NCBI RefSeq assembly: GCF_039962255.1
Contig: NZ_JAMPKY010000009.1
Span: 248,001-312,000, forward strand
Direction: 5' to 3'
DNA length: 64,000 nucleotides
DNA from: Leptolyngbya subtilissima AS-A7
GTDB taxonomy: Bacteria; Cyanobacteriota; Cyanobacteriia; Phormidesmidales; Phormidesmidaceae
Each line of letters starts with the position of its first letter. Position 1 is the first letter of the stretch. Under the pieces are notes generated by a model. It searched no databases, was not told where the DNA came from, and was given only the letters and a program-made list of their open reading frames with translations. Position numbers and translations under genes: made by a program. Shown in pieces: positions 25,327-35,848 of the stretch.

Positions 25327-26520
25327 GCCTTGGGTGTTGGTCTCGATCGGGGTTGGCACCCAGGCGAAGGGATAAACGTATTCGTCAATGGCGGTTAGGG
25401 GAGACAGTGCTGTGCCATCGGGCTGAACGCGGTGCAGCACCTGGGTACCTAGTGAGTCGTCCGGCGGGGTGGCCGTAAAGGCGATCCACTCGCCATCAGG
25501 GGACCACTGGCTGTCGAGGATATTCTGCAGAGGCTGATTGGTCAAAGCCGTAAATTCTTGGCTGACGAGATCCATGCGAAATAGGGTTTGCCGACCGGCT
25601 TGAGCTCCTGAGGCGAAGGCGAGCTGCTGACCGTTAGGAGCCCAGCTGAGGGCGTCGTAAAAACCAGGCCGGGTGAGAGATTGGGTCTCCCCAGTGTTGA
25701 CGTTGACTAGAGCAATGATTTCTTGGTTGCTGAGGGGTGGGTTGTGGGGCCGATAGTAGGCGATATAGCGACCGTCAGGTGACCACAGCACAATGCTGCG
25801 GTAAATCTGGAAGTTGGCTTCGGGCGTCAGCACGCGGCGATCGCCCCCGTCAGCCCTCACGACATTGAGCCGCTGGAAAGGATAGTTACCCTCATAGAAG
25901 GCCAGCTGGGTGCCATCGGGGGACCAAGCCAAAGGGCTCCCAGCAGCACCGTAGATGCCAGGGGTTTGGGTAATGCGGCGAGGGCGACTGCCGTCCAGCC
26001 CGGCTACGAAGATATGCTGGCCGGTCACATAGGCGATCTGGCTGCCATCGGGCGCCACAAAAACGTCTGACTCTGGACTGTCGGGCAAGGAATTAAAGGC
26101 TGTCACCTCTCCAGTAGGGCGACTAAGGAACAGTTCTAATTCAGCGGGGGCACCGGCGGTGGGGGCGGGGCAGCGCTGCTTAATGACTAAGGTTTCGCCA
26201 TCGAGCTGCCAGACCAGATCGATTGTGGGCGGCCGTTGACAATCGCTAGAAAACACCAGCTTGGGGGAGCCCGCACCCGGTTCAACTCGATAGACTTCGC
26301 CGTAGTTTTGAACAATGGCTAGCCGCTCTCCGCTGCGAGACCAGGCTAGGGTATTGAAGGGGCGATCGCCCTCGGGCAGCAGGGCTTCGCGATCGCCGCT
26401 GTCGGGCTCCAGACGAAACAGCCCACTGGGGGTCGCAAAAGATAGATCTGCCGCTGGCGCTGCTGTGATGGCAAACGCCACAATTGCGGTGGTGAATACG
26501 GCCACAGAAGGTTGAATCAC
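25309..26520 (-). CDS. TolB-like beta-propeller protein, exported
   Basis: A 403-residue protein with an N-terminal signal segment (VAVFTTAIVAFAITAAPAADL) and repeated WD40-like PD40 units of the form W-S-P-D-G-x-x-I/L-A-F: LAWSRSGERLAIV, LAWSPDGTQLAFYEG, VLWSPDGRYIAYYR, LSWAPNGQQLAFAS, SQWSPDGEWIAFTA. This is the propeller fold of TolB and related periplasmic proteins. No Tol-Pal partner genes are adjacent, so a direct TolB role is not supported. The start is GTG at 26520, with AAGGA about 9 bases before it. Confidence 0.87.
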   Translation of the reverse strand: MIQPSVAVFTTAIVAFAITAAPAADLSFATPSGLFRLEPDSGDREALLPEGDRPFNTLAWSRSGERLAIVQNYGEVYRVEPGAGSPKLVFSSDCQRPPTIDLVWQLDGETLVIKQRCPAPTAGAPAELELFLSRPTGEVTAFNSLPDSPESDVFVAPDGSQIAYVTGQHIFVAGLDGSRPRRITQTPGIYGAAGSPLAWSPDGTQLAFYEGNYPFQRLNVVRADGGDRRVLTPEANFQIYRSIVLWSPDGRYIAYYRPHNPPLSNQEIIALVNVNTGETQSLTRPGFYDALSWAPNGQQLAFASGAQAGRQTLFRMDLVSQEFTALTNQPLQNILDSQWSPDGEWIAFTATPPDDSLGTQVLHRVQPDGTALSPLTAIDEYVYPFAWVPTPIETNTQGLNKTP

Positions 26521-26726
26521 GGTTTCACATCCTTAAGCGTTCCCTTCGTCATCATAGCTATGGGCCGGGGGCTTGGAACCAGATTTTAGAATCGCACCGG
26601 GCAACCGCCCTGATCATCGGTTAGTTTCTAAGATGCCAGAAGCGTTAATTGTTGGGTTGTCGGCCCTGCCGCCATCGAGCAAGATGGACGGGTGCTGACT
26701 CCGGTGCTGTATTTATTCGTCAGCTC

Positions 26727-27590
26727 ATGAACGTCATCAGCCTATTTTTCATCTTTTTAATTCTCTCCTCCCTTCAACCTGCCATTCAGCGGCGGCTCGT
26801 CCAGTCACGTCGGATCAACGCCATTCGCAATCTAGAGCAGCAGCGCGGCAGCCGGGTGATTTTGTTGATTCATCGCCAGGAGTCGATCAGCCTGCTGGGC
26901 ATTCCCATCTCGCGGTTTATCAATATCGAAGACTCAGAGCAGATTTTGCGGGCCATTCGCCTCACCCCCGCCAACGTGCCCATTGACTTGATTTTGCACA
27001 CTCCTGGGGGGCTGGTGCTGGCCACCGAGCAAATTGCCCGAGCGTTGCTGCGCCACGGGGCTAAGGTAACGGTGTTTATTCCCCACTACGCCATGAGTGG
27101 CGGCACGATGCTGGCAATGGCCGCCGACGAAATTGTGATGGATGAAAATGCGGTGCTGGGGCCGGTGGATCCTCAGTTGGGCAACGTAGCAGCCGCCAGC
27201 ATTCTCACGGTGCTAGAGGCAAAACCACCCGAGAAAATGGATGATCAGACTCTCATAACGGCCGATCTAGCCCGCAAGGCAATTAGCCAGGTACAGCGAT
27301 TTGTGCGAGCTCTGCTGGAAGACTCAAACCCTCGACAGAAAGTTGACCCGGCCAACATTGACAAAATTATCGATCGCCTCACCACTGGCCAGGTCACCCA
27401 CGACTACCCAATTGCGGTAGAGGAGGCGACCGACATGGGTCTACCCGTGACCGTAGGCTTGCCTTTGGAGATCTACAGCCTGATGGACCTCTATCCTCAG
27501 CCGATGATGGGCCGCCCGACGGTGCAGTACATTCCGCTGCCGTACCAGAGTCTGCCGCCGCTGCCAACCGGGCAAGGGCGAGCCCAGTAG
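26727..27590 (+). CDS. Membrane-anchored ClpP/SppA-fold serine protease (SDH family)
   Basis: From the ATG at 26727 the product has 287 residues and begins with one transmembrane helix (NVISLFFIFLILSSLQPAI). The crotonase/ClpP fold follows: RGSRVILLIHRQESISLLGIPISRFI, then DLILHTPGGLVLATEQIA, FIPHYAMSGGTMLAMAADEIVMDENAVLGPVDPQLG with the Ser of MSGGT in nucleophile position, and the His in GQVTHDYPI. This matches the SDH-family Clp-fold proteinases, thought to cleave membrane proteins. The upstream 26 codons of the longer frame look non-coding. Confidence 0.85.
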   Translation: MNVISLFFIFLILSSLQPAIQRRLVQSRRINAIRNLEQQRGSRVILLIHRQESISLLGIPISRFINIEDSEQILRAIRLTPANVPIDLILHTPGGLVLATEQIARALLRHGAKVTVFIPHYAMSGGTMLAMAADEIVMDENAVLGPVDPQLGNVAAASILTVLEAKPPEKMDDQTLITADLARKAISQVQRFVRALLEDSNPRQKVDPANIDKIIDRLTTGQVTHDYPIAVEEATDMGLPVTVGLPLEIYSLMDLYPQPMMGRPTVQYIPLPYQSLPPLPTGQGRAQ

Positions 27591-27614
27591 GCAGTAGTTG
27601 AGTGGGTACGAGAC

Positions 27615-28694
27615 TTATCTACTGAAGTAATCGACAATGGCTTTGGCGATCTGATGGTTGCCGTCTTTGCCGATAGATTTGGTAGTGCGGGGTGGGTCGA
27701 GGGGCTGGGTTAAAAATGCCCAGTCGCCGTCGAAAAATTCGGCGGGGGTGAGGACTCGGTGCCAGCTGTAGTCTTGCAGGCCGTTGACGAGCACGGGACC
27801 TTCCGCAAAGTCTTCCCGAGTGATAGTGATAACGGGCAGATCGAGGCGGCAGGCCTCGGAGAAGGTGCTGAACCCGGGCTTGGAGACTATGCGGCTGCAT
27901 AGGGGCATGACATCCACTGGGCGGTAGCCCTGCCTGGGCACTTTAAACAGATTGGGCAGGGCGGGAACGTCTTGCTCAAAGGTGAGAAACTGCCAGCCGG
28001 GAAACTGGGTGAGGCGCTCGTAGGGAATGGCCTGGAGGCTTAACCCGCCGAAGGTCAGTAGAACCGTGCGTTCTTTGAGATGAGACAGGTTCCACTGTGC
28101 CCTCAATGCTTCAGCTTCATAGCGCGGGGTGCCTCCGGTTAGCCCGACGTCTTCTATGAGGGGGAAGGCAGCCATCGGCTCGTGGAAGGGCAGGCGGAAG
28201 AGGCGATCGCACTCGCCAAAACATTCCCCAATCCAGCGGGCGATCGGCTCAAACTCTGAGCCAAAGCCGCGGTAGATGAAATCCCAGCCAAAGTTGCTGA
28301 CCATCCAGCAGGGGATGTCAGCGGCGTGGGCGATCGCCGTAGCCAGCGGTGGAATATCAGCCAGCACCAGACTCACCCCGCGCTGCTTGAGGTAGGTGGC
28401 CGCAGAGGCCACGGTTTCTTGTTGATGAGCCTGAATGTCTTCAAGCCTAGCCAGCGTGGCCGGCAAATCCATGGTGAGGCTATCGGGCTGAATCACACCG
28501 ATATCAAAGGCCACCGGACGATACTCATAGTCCATCGGCAGGTATTCGTTGAGCAGCCATTGGGGAGCGGTAGTGGCCAGCACCAAATCTACCTCGGGCT
28601 GTAGCGCTTTGACCGCAGCGGCAACCGAGGCGGCCCGGGTGGCATGGCCAAAGCCGTGGTTAGTAATTGCCACGTAGAGCACAGGGCGGGGCAT
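27615..28694 (-). CDS. GT-B fold glycosyltransferase-like protein
   Basis: About 359 residues, starting MPRPVLYVAITNHGFGHATRAASVAAAV, a MurG/GT1-like N-terminal loop with the GxGHxxR pattern. The C-terminal half has VLLTFGGLSLQAIPYERL and IVSKPGFSTFSEACRLDLPVI, the donor-binding loop of UDP-sugar transferases. Similar proteins form the N-terminal domain of arabinokinase-like proteins. The substrate is unknown. The ATG at 28694 is preferred over the TTG two codons earlier. Confidence 0.75.
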   Translation of the reverse strand: MPRPVLYVAITNHGFGHATRAASVAAAVKALQPEVDLVLATTAPQWLLNEYLPMDYEYRPVAFDIGVIQPDSLTMDLPATLARLEDIQAHQQETVASAATYLKQRGVSLVLADIPPLATAIAHAADIPCWMVSNFGWDFIYRGFGSEFEPIARWIGECFGECDRLFRLPFHEPMAAFPLIEDVGLTGGTPRYEAEALRAQWNLSHLKERTVLLTFGGLSLQAIPYERLTQFPGWQFLTFEQDVPALPNLFKVPRQGYRPVDVMPLCSRIVSKPGFSTFSEACRLDLPVITITREDFAEGPVLVNGLQDYSWHRVLTPAEFFDGDWAFLTQPLDPPRTTKSIGKDGNHQIAKAIVDYFSR

Positions 28695-28713
28695 AGACAA
28701 TTTCTCTCCAACT

Positions 28714-28740
28714 AAAAAGGCTCGTCCCTAGGGACGAGCC
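28714..28740 (-). terminator. Terminator after ftsH
   Basis: A self-complementary stem at 28719-28740 (GGCTCGTCCCT and AGGGACGAGCC) is followed on the minus strand by five U residues. It separates ftsH from the downstream glycosyltransferase gene. Confidence 0.88.
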
Positions 28741-28764
28741 TTAATCATCTCAACAGCTTAGACC

Positions 28765-30651
28765 CTAGAGCTGGGGCACAAACTGCTGTTTGTCGGGCAC
28801 CACCGTGTACTCAGAAACAATCTGACGCAGCTCGTCGCCGTCGATAGTTTCGCGCTCGACCAGCAGATCGACGAGGCGATCGATCAAGGCGCGGTGGTCT
28901 TGCATAATGCGCTTGGCGTTGGCGTAGCAGTGGTCGACGATAGTGCGCACCTGGCCGTCAATGCGAGACGACACTTCCTCAGAATATTCTGAGCGAGAGA
29001 GCCAGTCGCGACCGAGGAACACCTCACCCTGAGAGCTTTCGAGGGATAGCGGCCCCAGATCGGACATGCCAAATCGAGTGACCATTTGCCGAGCCATATT
29101 GCTCACCTGCTGGAGGTCGTTGCCGGCTCCAGTGGTGACTTCGGCATCGCCAAAGATTACATCTTCAGCGGCGCGACCGCCCAGTGCCCCAGTGATTCGA
29201 GCCAAAATCTGAGCGCGCGAGATCAGCATCTGCTCTTCACTGGGGGTAAACCAGGTGAGACCCTGGGCCTGGCCGCGAGGAATCAGGGTGACTTTTTGAA
29301 CCGGGTCGTGGTCTTTAACCAGGGTGCCGACGATCGCATGGCCAATCTCGTGGTAAGCAATCAGTCGCTTGCTCTTGCTGTCGACTAGGGGGGTGCCCTC
29401 CATACCGGCGATGACACGGTCCACGGCATCATCTACCTCGGCCATGGTCATGCCCTCTTTGCGACGGCGAGCGGTGAGGATGGCGGCCTCGTTGAGCAGG
29501 TTGGCCAGATCAGCCCCGGTAAAGCCAGGGGTGCGACGGGCGATCGTCTCTAGAGAAATGTCTTCAGCCAACTTCTTGTTGCGGGCGTGGACTTCGAGAA
29601 TTTCAATGCGGCCTTTGATGTCGGGCGGATCGACCATCACCTGACGGTCAAAGCGACCGGGGCGCAGCAGCGCTGAGTCGAGCACGTCTGCCCGGTTGGT
29701 GGCAGCGATAATGATGATGCCGGTATTGCCCTCGAAACCATCCATCTCGGTGAGCAGCTGGTTAAGGGTCTGCTCGCGCTCGTCGTTGCCGCCGCCGATG
29801 CCAGCACCCCGCTGCCGACCAACGGCGTCAATCTCATCGATAAAGATGATACAAGGGGCGTTTTCTTTAGCCTTTTTGAACAGGTCGCGCACGCGGGAAG
29901 CGCCTACGCCGACGAACATTTCGACAAACTCGGAACCGGAGATGCTGAAGAAGGGTACGCCCGCTTCGCCTGCGATCGCCTTGGCCAGCAGAGTTTTACC
30001 GGTACCGGGAGGGCCCACCAGCAGCACACCCTTAGGAATGCGCGCCCCAATGGCGGTGAAGCGCTCGGGCTTCTTTAAGAAGGTAACGACTTCTTCCAGC
30101 TCTTCCTTGGCTTCGTCAATACCGGCCACATCATCAAACATGACGCCGGTCTTGGCTTCCATCATGAAGCGAGCTTTTGACTTGCCAAAGCTCATCGCCT
30201 GGCCCGGGCCACCCATGGCCCCGTTAGAGCGGCGGAACAAAAAGAACAAACCGCCAATTAACAGCAGCGGAAACAGCAGGTTGCCCAGGGCACCCACCAG
30301 AGCGCCATCGTTGCGTGGGGGGTGAGAGTCGAGGCTGATGTTGGCGGTGCGCAGACGGCTCACCAGGTCGGGGGAATTGCCCGGCAGATCAACCCGCCAG
30401 CGCATGACGCGGTTGTCTAGGTCGGGGTCAACGGCTTCGATAATGGCCGTTCTGCCGCCGTCATAGAGATCTACTGCTGTCACCCGCCCGGCATCGAGAT
30501 AGTCGAGAAAGCGACCATAGGTGAGGCGGGTGTTGGCCGCGTTGCGACCCATATCGGCCGGAGCCGACGAAAATGCTCCTTGCCACAAGAAAAACCCTAT
30601 TACCAGCAGGGGCAGGGTCCACAGTAAGGCTACTCGCCACGAAAATTTCAT
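28765..30651 (-). CDS. ftsH: ATP-dependent zinc metalloprotease FtsH
   Basis: A 628-residue membrane protease that degrades damaged membrane proteins, in cyanobacteria including photosystem II D1. Two N-terminal transmembrane segments (about residues 5-23 and 115-136) flank a lumenal or periplasmic domain. The AAA module has Walker A GPPGTGKT (about 213), Walker [12 protein letters not shown] and the second region of homology [21 protein letters not shown]. The metalloprotease has HEIGH (about 434) and the third ligand in the [15 protein letters not shown] region. Length and start are typical. Cyanobacteria carry several paralogues; which one this is cannot be read from motifs alone. Confidence 0.97.
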   Translation of the reverse strand: MKFSWRVALLWTLPLLVIGFFLWQGAFSSAPADMGRNAANTRLTYGRFLDYLDAGRVTAVDLYDGGRTAIIEAVDPDLDNRVMRWRVDLPGNSPDLVSRLRTANISLDSHPPRNDGALVGALGNLLFPLLLIGGLFFLFRRSNGAMGGPGQAMSFGKSKARFMMEAKTGVMFDDVAGIDEAKEELEEVVTFLKKPERFTAIGARIPKGVLLVGPPGTGKTLLAKAIAGEAGVPFFSISGSEFVEMFVGVGASRVRDLFKKAKENAPCIIFIDEIDAVGRQRGAGIGGGNDEREQTLNQLLTEMDGFEGNTGIIIIAATNRADVLDSALLRPGRFDRQVMVDPPDIKGRIEILEVHARNKKLAEDISLETIARRTPGFTGADLANLLNEAAILTARRRKEGMTMAEVDDAVDRVIAGMEGTPLVDSKSKRLIAYHEIGHAIVGTLVKDHDPVQKVTLIPRGQAQGLTWFTPSEEQMLISRAQILARITGALGGRAAEDVIFGDAEVTTGAGNDLQQVSNMARQMVTRFGMSDLGPLSLESSQGEVFLGRDWLSRSEYSEEVSSRIDGQVRTIVDHCYANAKRIMQDHRALIDRLVDLLVERETIDGDELRQIVSEYTVVPDKQQFVPQL

Positions 30652-30968
30652 ACCTATGGCCTCTATTGACTAACGTGCACAGTGTTAACGAATGTTCAGT
30701 TAACGGATGGTGACCGAGTTTGGCCCTACGTCTATCATGCCTGGAAACAGGGTGTTGCCGGGGGCGGAATCTCGAGTCGGGAAAAGAAATATGAGATAAA
30801 TCTTTACTTAATGTAACGTAAGCCACGGGACTCGGGCAAATCCCCAATCAAATTGATTGTCCCCGGAGCAACTAACCTTGAGGTGCGTAGCGTTGGCCAG
30901 GCTTCTCCTCTATTGTTACTTTAACTGTTATCGGGTTGAGAAATGTTTAGCGGCCGAGGAGCCCTGCG
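30652..30968. other. Divergent promoter region between ftsH and the MFS gene
   Basis: About 317 bases between divergent starts, with AT-rich stretches around 30785-30830 suited to promoters. No clear consensus pair, hairpin or gene is visible. The 226-codon frame that begins here is an out-of-frame shadow of the MFS gene. Confidence 0.6.
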
Positions 30969-32171
30969 ATGAAACCCCGTCATCCCGAGACGTTGGGGGT
31001 AAAAGCTACCCTGCTGCTAGTCAGCACCCTAACGGTCATGGCGGGGGCCACGATCGCTCCCTCGCTGCCGGCGATGCGATCGCACTTTGCTGCGGTGCCC
31101 AATGCCGACTATTGGGTGAGGCTGGTGCTGACGGTGCCAGCGCTGTTTATTGCTCTCGGTGCCCCCGTTGCGGGCATCATCATCGATCGCTTTGGGCGCA
31201 AGCGCTTACTGTCGCTGTCGGTGTTCGCCTACGGTTTGGCGGGCAGTTCGGGCTTTTTTCTCAACGAAATCGGGGGGATTTTGCTGGGGCGGCTGGTGCT
31301 GGGCCTAAGCGTGGCGGGCATTATGACCACCGCGACTACTCTGGTGGCCGACTATTACCTTGGTGTGGCACGGGCGCGGTTTTTGGGCTTGCAGGCGGCG
31401 TTTATGGGGTTGGGTGGGGTACTATTTCTCACCCTGGGAGGCTACCTGGCGGATGTGAACTGGCGGCTGCCGTTTTTGATCTATCTCTCGGCTTGGCTGA
31501 TGCTGCCGCTGGTGCTGCTGGTGCTGCCGGAGCCTAGGCGGGCCAGCCGAGCCGAGGTGCTGGCGCTAGAAGCGGCTAACCCAGAGCCGATTCCCTGGGC
31601 ATTGTTGGTAGTGACGTTCGCAATCGCCCTGCTCACCCAGATTGTGTTCTACATGATTCCGGTGCAGATTCCGTTTTATCTTCAGCAGTTGAGCAACGCC
31701 AATGCCTCTCAGAGTGGGCTGGCGATCGCCCTCGCGACTTTGGCGGCGGCTAGCAGTTCCCTTAGCTATCAGACGATCAAGGCGCGATTTTCGTTTACGG
31801 CGCTCTACGCCATGGCATTTGGGCTGATGGGGTTAGGCTACCTTGTGATTAGTCGGGCTCCTAGCTATGGAGTGGTGCTGGTGGGGCTGGCGATCGCCGG
31901 TCTCGGTCTGGGGCTCTTCACCCCCAATATGACGGTCGGCTTGACCTCACTCACTCCCGCTGCTCTGCGGGGGCGGATTTTGGGTGGCTTGACGACTAGC
32001 TTCTTTCTGGGCCAGTTTGTGTCGCCGCTAGTGAGCCAGCCTCTGAGCCAGCGAATTGGTCTGGCGGCCACCTATGGTTTGGCCGGGCTGCTCATGCTGA
32101 CGTTGGGGGCCATTACCTTAGGCGTAATGGTCCGCTGGTGGTGGTTAGGCCAGCGCGATCGCTCCCTGTAG
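30969..32171 (+). CDS. Major facilitator superfamily transporter
   Basis: A 400-residue protein with about 12 hydrophobic segments. The MFS motif between helices 2 and 3 is visible as [21 protein letters not shown] (residues about 70-90). Other recognisable parts are the [25 protein letters not shown] helix and the second-half [25 protein letters not shown]. The pattern resembles drug or sugar efflux members, but the substrate is unknown. Its last 27 bases overlap the convergent gltX gene. Confidence 0.92.
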   Translation: MKPRHPETLGVKATLLLVSTLTVMAGATIAPSLPAMRSHFAAVPNADYWVRLVLTVPALFIALGAPVAGIIIDRFGRKRLLSLSVFAYGLAGSSGFFLNEIGGILLGRLVLGLSVAGIMTTATTLVADYYLGVARARFLGLQAAFMGLGGVLFLTLGGYLADVNWRLPFLIYLSAWLMLPLVLLVLPEPRRASRAEVLALEAANPEPIPWALLVVTFAIALLTQIVFYMIPVQIPFYLQQLSNANASQSGLAIALATLAAASSSLSYQTIKARFSFTALYAMAFGLMGLGYLVISRAPSYGVVLVGLAIAGLGLGLFTPNMTVGLTSLTPAALRGRILGGLTTSFFLGQFVSPLVSQPLSQRIGLAATYGLAGLLMLTLGAITLGVMVRWWWLGQRDRSL

Positions 32172-33584
32172 ACGGGGCACATCAAACCCGCGCTGGCGCA
32201 GAATTAGCCAAGATTCCATCAGGTCTGGTCCCTGAAGGGCACCCATGAGCGCGGCCCGCATCGATTTCATCACCAGCCCTTTCTTCACGCCCTGAGCCTT
32301 GGTGACCTCATCAACCAAGGCTTTGAGATCGTCGATAGTGGCTGGAGATTTTTCGGTGAGCCCCGTCAGAATGCCCTTCAGCACAGCCGGTACGCCGTCG
32401 AGCTGTACCTGGGCTTTGGCGTCGTCGGCGAACTCCACGGTTTCGGTGAAGAAAAAGCGGCTTTGCTCCACAACGTCTGTTAGGCGGGTGAGGCTAGGGC
32501 CGAGGAGCGTTACCAAGGGCAACAGCCAGCCGCGATCGGCCTCCGCATCAATGGCATAGGCGTCCTGCAGGTAGGGCAGCGTTAGCTCTAGCAGAGGAGC
32601 GGGCTCCATCGCGTGGAGGTACTGGCTGTTGAGCCAGTCGAGCTTATCCCAGTCGAATTTGGCTCCGGCCTTGTTGACGCGATCGAAGCTGAACTGCTTA
32701 GCAGCTTCGGCCAGGGTGAATTGTTCGGCGGCGTCGGGGGCAGACCAACCTAGGAGGGTCATGTAGTTGACCAGGGCCGGAGCCACAAAACCCATTTTTT
32801 GGAAATCAGAAATGGAGGTGACGCCGTCGCGCTTGGAGAGCTTCTGCCCTGTCTGGTTGAGAATGAGCGGTGCGTGGGCAAAGGCAGGCACGGCGGCTTC
32901 GAGGGCTTCGTAGAGCAGAATTTGCTTGGCGGTGTTGGCGATGTGGTCTTCGCCGCGAATGACGTGGGTGATAGCCATATCGATGTCATCGACGACTACG
33001 GCCAGGTTGTAGAGGGGCTGACCAATGGTGGTGGCGGAGGAGGCGCGGGCGACCACCATGTCGCCGCCTAGGTCGCTGGCCTGCCAAGTGACGGGGCCGC
33101 GCACCATATCGTTCCAGGTGATGGTGCGGCTGTCGTCAATTTTGAAGCGAATCACTGCTGGGCGGCCCTCGGCCTCAAAGGCGGCCTGCTGGTCGGGGGT
33201 GAGGTCGCGATGGCGGTTGTCGTAGCGGGGGGCATGGCCCCTTGCTTTTTGAGTTTCGCGCATAGCGTCGAGCTCGTCGGGGGTGTCGTAGGCGCGGTAG
33301 GCGAGACCCTTGTCGAGCAGGGTTTGAATGGACTGGCGGTAGAGGTCGAGACGCTGGGACTGGAAGAAGGGGCCTTCGTCCCACTCCATGCCGAGCCACT
33401 TTAGGCCGGAGAGAATGTTGTCGGTGAATTCTGATTTTGATCGCTCTTCGTCGGTGTCTTCGATGCGAAGAATGAACTGGCCGCCTTCGTGGCGGGCAAA
33501 CAGCCAGTTGAACACTGCGGTGCGGGCGGTGCCAATGTGCAGAGTTCCCGTGGGGCTGGGGGCAAGGCGAACGCGGACGGTCAT
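32145..33584 (-). CDS. gltX: Glutamyl-tRNA synthetase
   Basis: A 479-residue class Ib aminoacyl-tRNA synthetase. It starts [30 protein letters not shown] with the HIGH-type motif HIGT. It has the [11 protein letters not shown] segment and KLSKRDG (about residue 248) as the KMSKS motif. The C-terminal helical anticodon-binding domain is complete. In cyanobacteria the enzyme charges tRNA-Glu and commonly also tRNA-Gln, the latter corrected by GatCAB, and Glu-tRNA feeds tetrapyrrole synthesis. Confidence 0.97.
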   Translation of the reverse strand: MTVRVRLAPSPTGTLHIGTARTAVFNWLFARHEGGQFILRIEDTDEERSKSEFTDNILSGLKWLGMEWDEGPFFQSQRLDLYRQSIQTLLDKGLAYRAYDTPDELDAMRETQKARGHAPRYDNRHRDLTPDQQAAFEAEGRPAVIRFKIDDSRTITWNDMVRGPVTWQASDLGGDMVVARASSATTIGQPLYNLAVVVDDIDMAITHVIRGEDHIANTAKQILLYEALEAAVPAFAHAPLILNQTGQKLSKRDGVTSISDFQKMGFVAPALVNYMTLLGWSAPDAAEQFTLAEAAKQFSFDRVNKAGAKFDWDKLDWLNSQYLHAMEPAPLLELTLPYLQDAYAIDAEADRGWLLPLVTLLGPSLTRLTDVVEQSRFFFTETVEFADDAKAQVQLDGVPAVLKGILTGLTEKSPATIDDLKALVDEVTKAQGVKKGLVMKSMRAALMGALQGPDLMESWLILRQRGFDVPRLQGAIALA

Positions 33585-34002
33585 GGGGTTTCCTGCACTC
33601 TCGACAAACGTTTCTGGACAGTCTCCTATTTTAGGGGGTGGGGCGATCGCATTGAGGATGGGATCCTAAATTTCGATGACGGATGAGGCAATGCGTAGGG
33701 TGCATTCGCGCAGCAATGCACCACCTCGGTTTTTTTGTAAGAGCAGCGCACAATTCTGGGTGAAAGCCAGATTGACCACTGGGGCCAATTCGCTGGCCCC
33801 AGACCCCCGTCGAGAAGGACGTTCCGTCGTCCTTCACCTCACGGAAAGGATTGGCTGATCATCGGTTTAAACCTTTGTTCTGCTAATGGGCTTTTGGGCA
33901 ACATTCAATCCTAGGTTTCTCAGCCCCTAGCTGCTTTTTGTCGTCATTCTCCCCAGTCTCCTCATCTCCCTTATCTTCCTCATCTCCCCCATCTTTCTTC
34001 AC
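33585..34002. other. Intergenic region with paired hairpins and a pyrimidine-rich repeat
   Basis: About 418 bases between gltX and the amidase gene, without a credible gene. Two hairpins sit close together: GGGGCCA/TGGCCCC at 33781-33800 and GAAGGACG/CGTCCTTC at 33814-33835. From about 33948 to 34002 the plus strand is an imperfect CT-rich repeat of units such as CTCCTCAT, CTTCCTCAT and CTCCCCCAT, reaching into the end of the amidase gene. The first half shows nothing distinct. Confidence 0.6.
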
Positions 34003-35778
34003 CTACTCACTTCCTGCCCCCGACTGCTGCACCCACAGTTCCACCCCCTCGGCTAGGGTTTCTGCTAGTCGCGCTTGCTCCTGAGGATCCACAATCCACT
34101 CAAATTCGTTGGGGTTGATCATGAAGCCCAGTTCTAGCAGCACTGAAGGGGCGGTGTGGGGGCGGGTGAGGGCGAGGTTGTTCCAGAAGACGCCGTAGGA
34201 GGGGCGATCGAGCTCGGTGACGAGGTAGTCGTGGAGGAACTGGGCCAGGCTATGGGCCTGGGTGTGAAACCAGAAGGCACCGATGCCGGCGGTGTTTTGG
34301 GCGTCGCCGCTGTCGGGTAGGGCGTTGTAGTGAATGCTGAGGGCTAGGGTGGGTTCGACTTGGGCGATCTGGGCGGGGCGCTCGTTGACGCCAACGGTGC
34401 TGTCGGCGGTGCGGGTCATGATCACCTGCGCCCCTCGGGCTTCTAGGGCGGCTTGTAGGAGGAGCGATACCTCCAGGTTGACGTCTTTTTCGGGGGTGCC
34501 GTTGGGGCCGCGTGAGCCGGGTTCGTCGCCGCCGTGGCCGGGGTCCACCAAAATCGTGGTGCCTGCCAGGGGGCGAGAGGCTTGAAGGGTGGGGGGCTGC
34601 TTGAGGGATAGCACGAGGGTAGTGCCTTCATAGCGCAGCTTGTAACCCCACTGCTGGTCGGTTTTGAGATTGATCCGGTACTCTACCTGGTCGGGCAGTA
34701 CGGGGTTCCAGTCTAGGCGTTCCACTAGCCCGTCGTCGGTGACGTAAATGGTGTCGGTTTGGGGCACGGTGTTGTGCAGGGTGAGGGTGAAGGTGTCGGT
34801 CCCTTGCTCAACGCTGACGGGTACGGGGACTTGCAGGGGGAAGTAGATTTCTGTCCAGCCTGGCACCTGGCGGGAGGTGACGCCGCGGATGAGCGATCGC
34901 ACCACCGACCCCCCAACCACCGGCTGAGTCTCAGCGGCGCGAATCCAGCCGCCGTAGTCGAGGCGCAGCCAGTCGCCCTCGCGGCTCGTGACTCGGGCAC
35001 GGGTGCCCTGGGGCAGGGGAGTGAGGCGGGAGTAGTCGGTGCTGGGGCCAGTGCGGGCTACGCCTGCGGCAGCGGTAACTTCGACGACCTCGATCGCACT
35101 GGGATTCAAAATACTCACAGAACCGGGGGCGGCATCCGTCACTACGGATGCACCCTGGGCAAGGCGGTAGACGGGCTGTCCCAGATCGCCCGGTTCTTCA
35201 GCCATGAAGCAGCTTTCGTAGCGGCTGAAGCCAGTGGTGGCAATGGGGCTGGCCTGGTCGGTGAGGACGGCTGAGTTAGGGGGTAGGTCGGTGCGATCGC
35301 CCTGGGGCAGCAGGGTATAGATCTGCCCTGCCAGGGCTGCCGTCACTGTGGCATTGGCAGGAGCCACGGCCCCTAGGCACACCCAATCCCCCGGCTGGCG
35401 AGCAATATCTGCCCCCGGCAGCAGCGAGCCTTCGGCAAAGCCCAAGGCTTCTGGCAGCACTGGCCCGTTGGCCACCCGCGTAACCGTAATTGATAAGGTT
35501 TGGTCACCCTGGGTGAGGGTGAAGGTGTTGGGGCCAGGAGTCAGGGGCCGCGAGGGGGCAAAGTGTCCCGAGGCACTGCGTCCCTCAATGGGTTCGCCAT
35601 TCAGCAGCACGGGCTGGTCGGCGGCCCCAGTGCCAATGAAAAAGATCTGCTCTGCCGTGGTCTGGTGGCCATCGGGAGGATAGACCACTTGGAGGGCGGT
35701 CTGGGCCTGAGCCAGGGTGGTCATGCTCACTGTGCTGAGACCGGCTAGCGCGGCTGCGCCCCAAACCCACTGCGCCAT
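34003..35778 (-). CDS. N-acetylmuramoyl-L-alanine amidase, AmiC type
   Basis: A 591-residue exported enzyme that cleaves the amide bond between muramic acid and the stem peptide, used in cell separation and, in filamentous cyanobacteria, septal nanopore formation. It has a signal peptide (about 1-27), an SH3b-like domain (about 230-285, ARTGPSTDYSRLTPLPQGTRARV), a beta-rich domain (about 290-395) and a C-terminal Amidase_3 domain from about 400. The zinc and catalytic residues are in ILVDPGHGGDE, EKDVNLE, LSIHYNALP and LLELGFMINP. It lies next to the LCP gene, on the same strand. Confidence 0.94.
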   Translation of the reverse strand: MAQWVWGAAALAGLSTVSMTTLAQAQTALQVVYPPDGHQTTAEQIFFIGTGAADQPVLLNGEPIEGRSASGHFAPSRPLTPGPNTFTLTQGDQTLSITVTRVANGPVLPEALGFAEGSLLPGADIARQPGDWVCLGAVAPANATVTAALAGQIYTLLPQGDRTDLPPNSAVLTDQASPIATTGFSRYESCFMAEEPGDLGQPVYRLAQGASVVTDAAPGSVSILNPSAIEVVEVTAAAGVARTGPSTDYSRLTPLPQGTRARVTSREGDWLRLDYGGWIRAAETQPVVGGSVVRSLIRGVTSRQVPGWTEIYFPLQVPVPVSVEQGTDTFTLTLHNTVPQTDTIYVTDDGLVERLDWNPVLPDQVEYRINLKTDQQWGYKLRYEGTTLVLSLKQPPTLQASRPLAGTTILVDPGHGGDEPGSRGPNGTPEKDVNLEVSLLLQAALEARGAQVIMTRTADSTVGVNERPAQIAQVEPTLALSIHYNALPDSGDAQNTAGIGAFWFHTQAHSLAQFLHDYLVTELDRPSYGVFWNNLALTRPHTAPSVLLELGFMINPNEFEWIVDPQEQARLAETLAEGVELWVQQSGAGSE

Positions 35779-35848
35779 AGGTGTTCATCCGATGCGATCG
35801 CTACCCCGCCAGTCTACGTCCTAGGGGTATGGTCGCGATCGCGTGATT

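Noticed and set aside
30857-31537. A 226-codon plus-strand frame over the MFS gene start
   Set aside because: It is out of frame with a clear MFS transporter and consists of Gly/Ala/Cys-rich shadow sequence.
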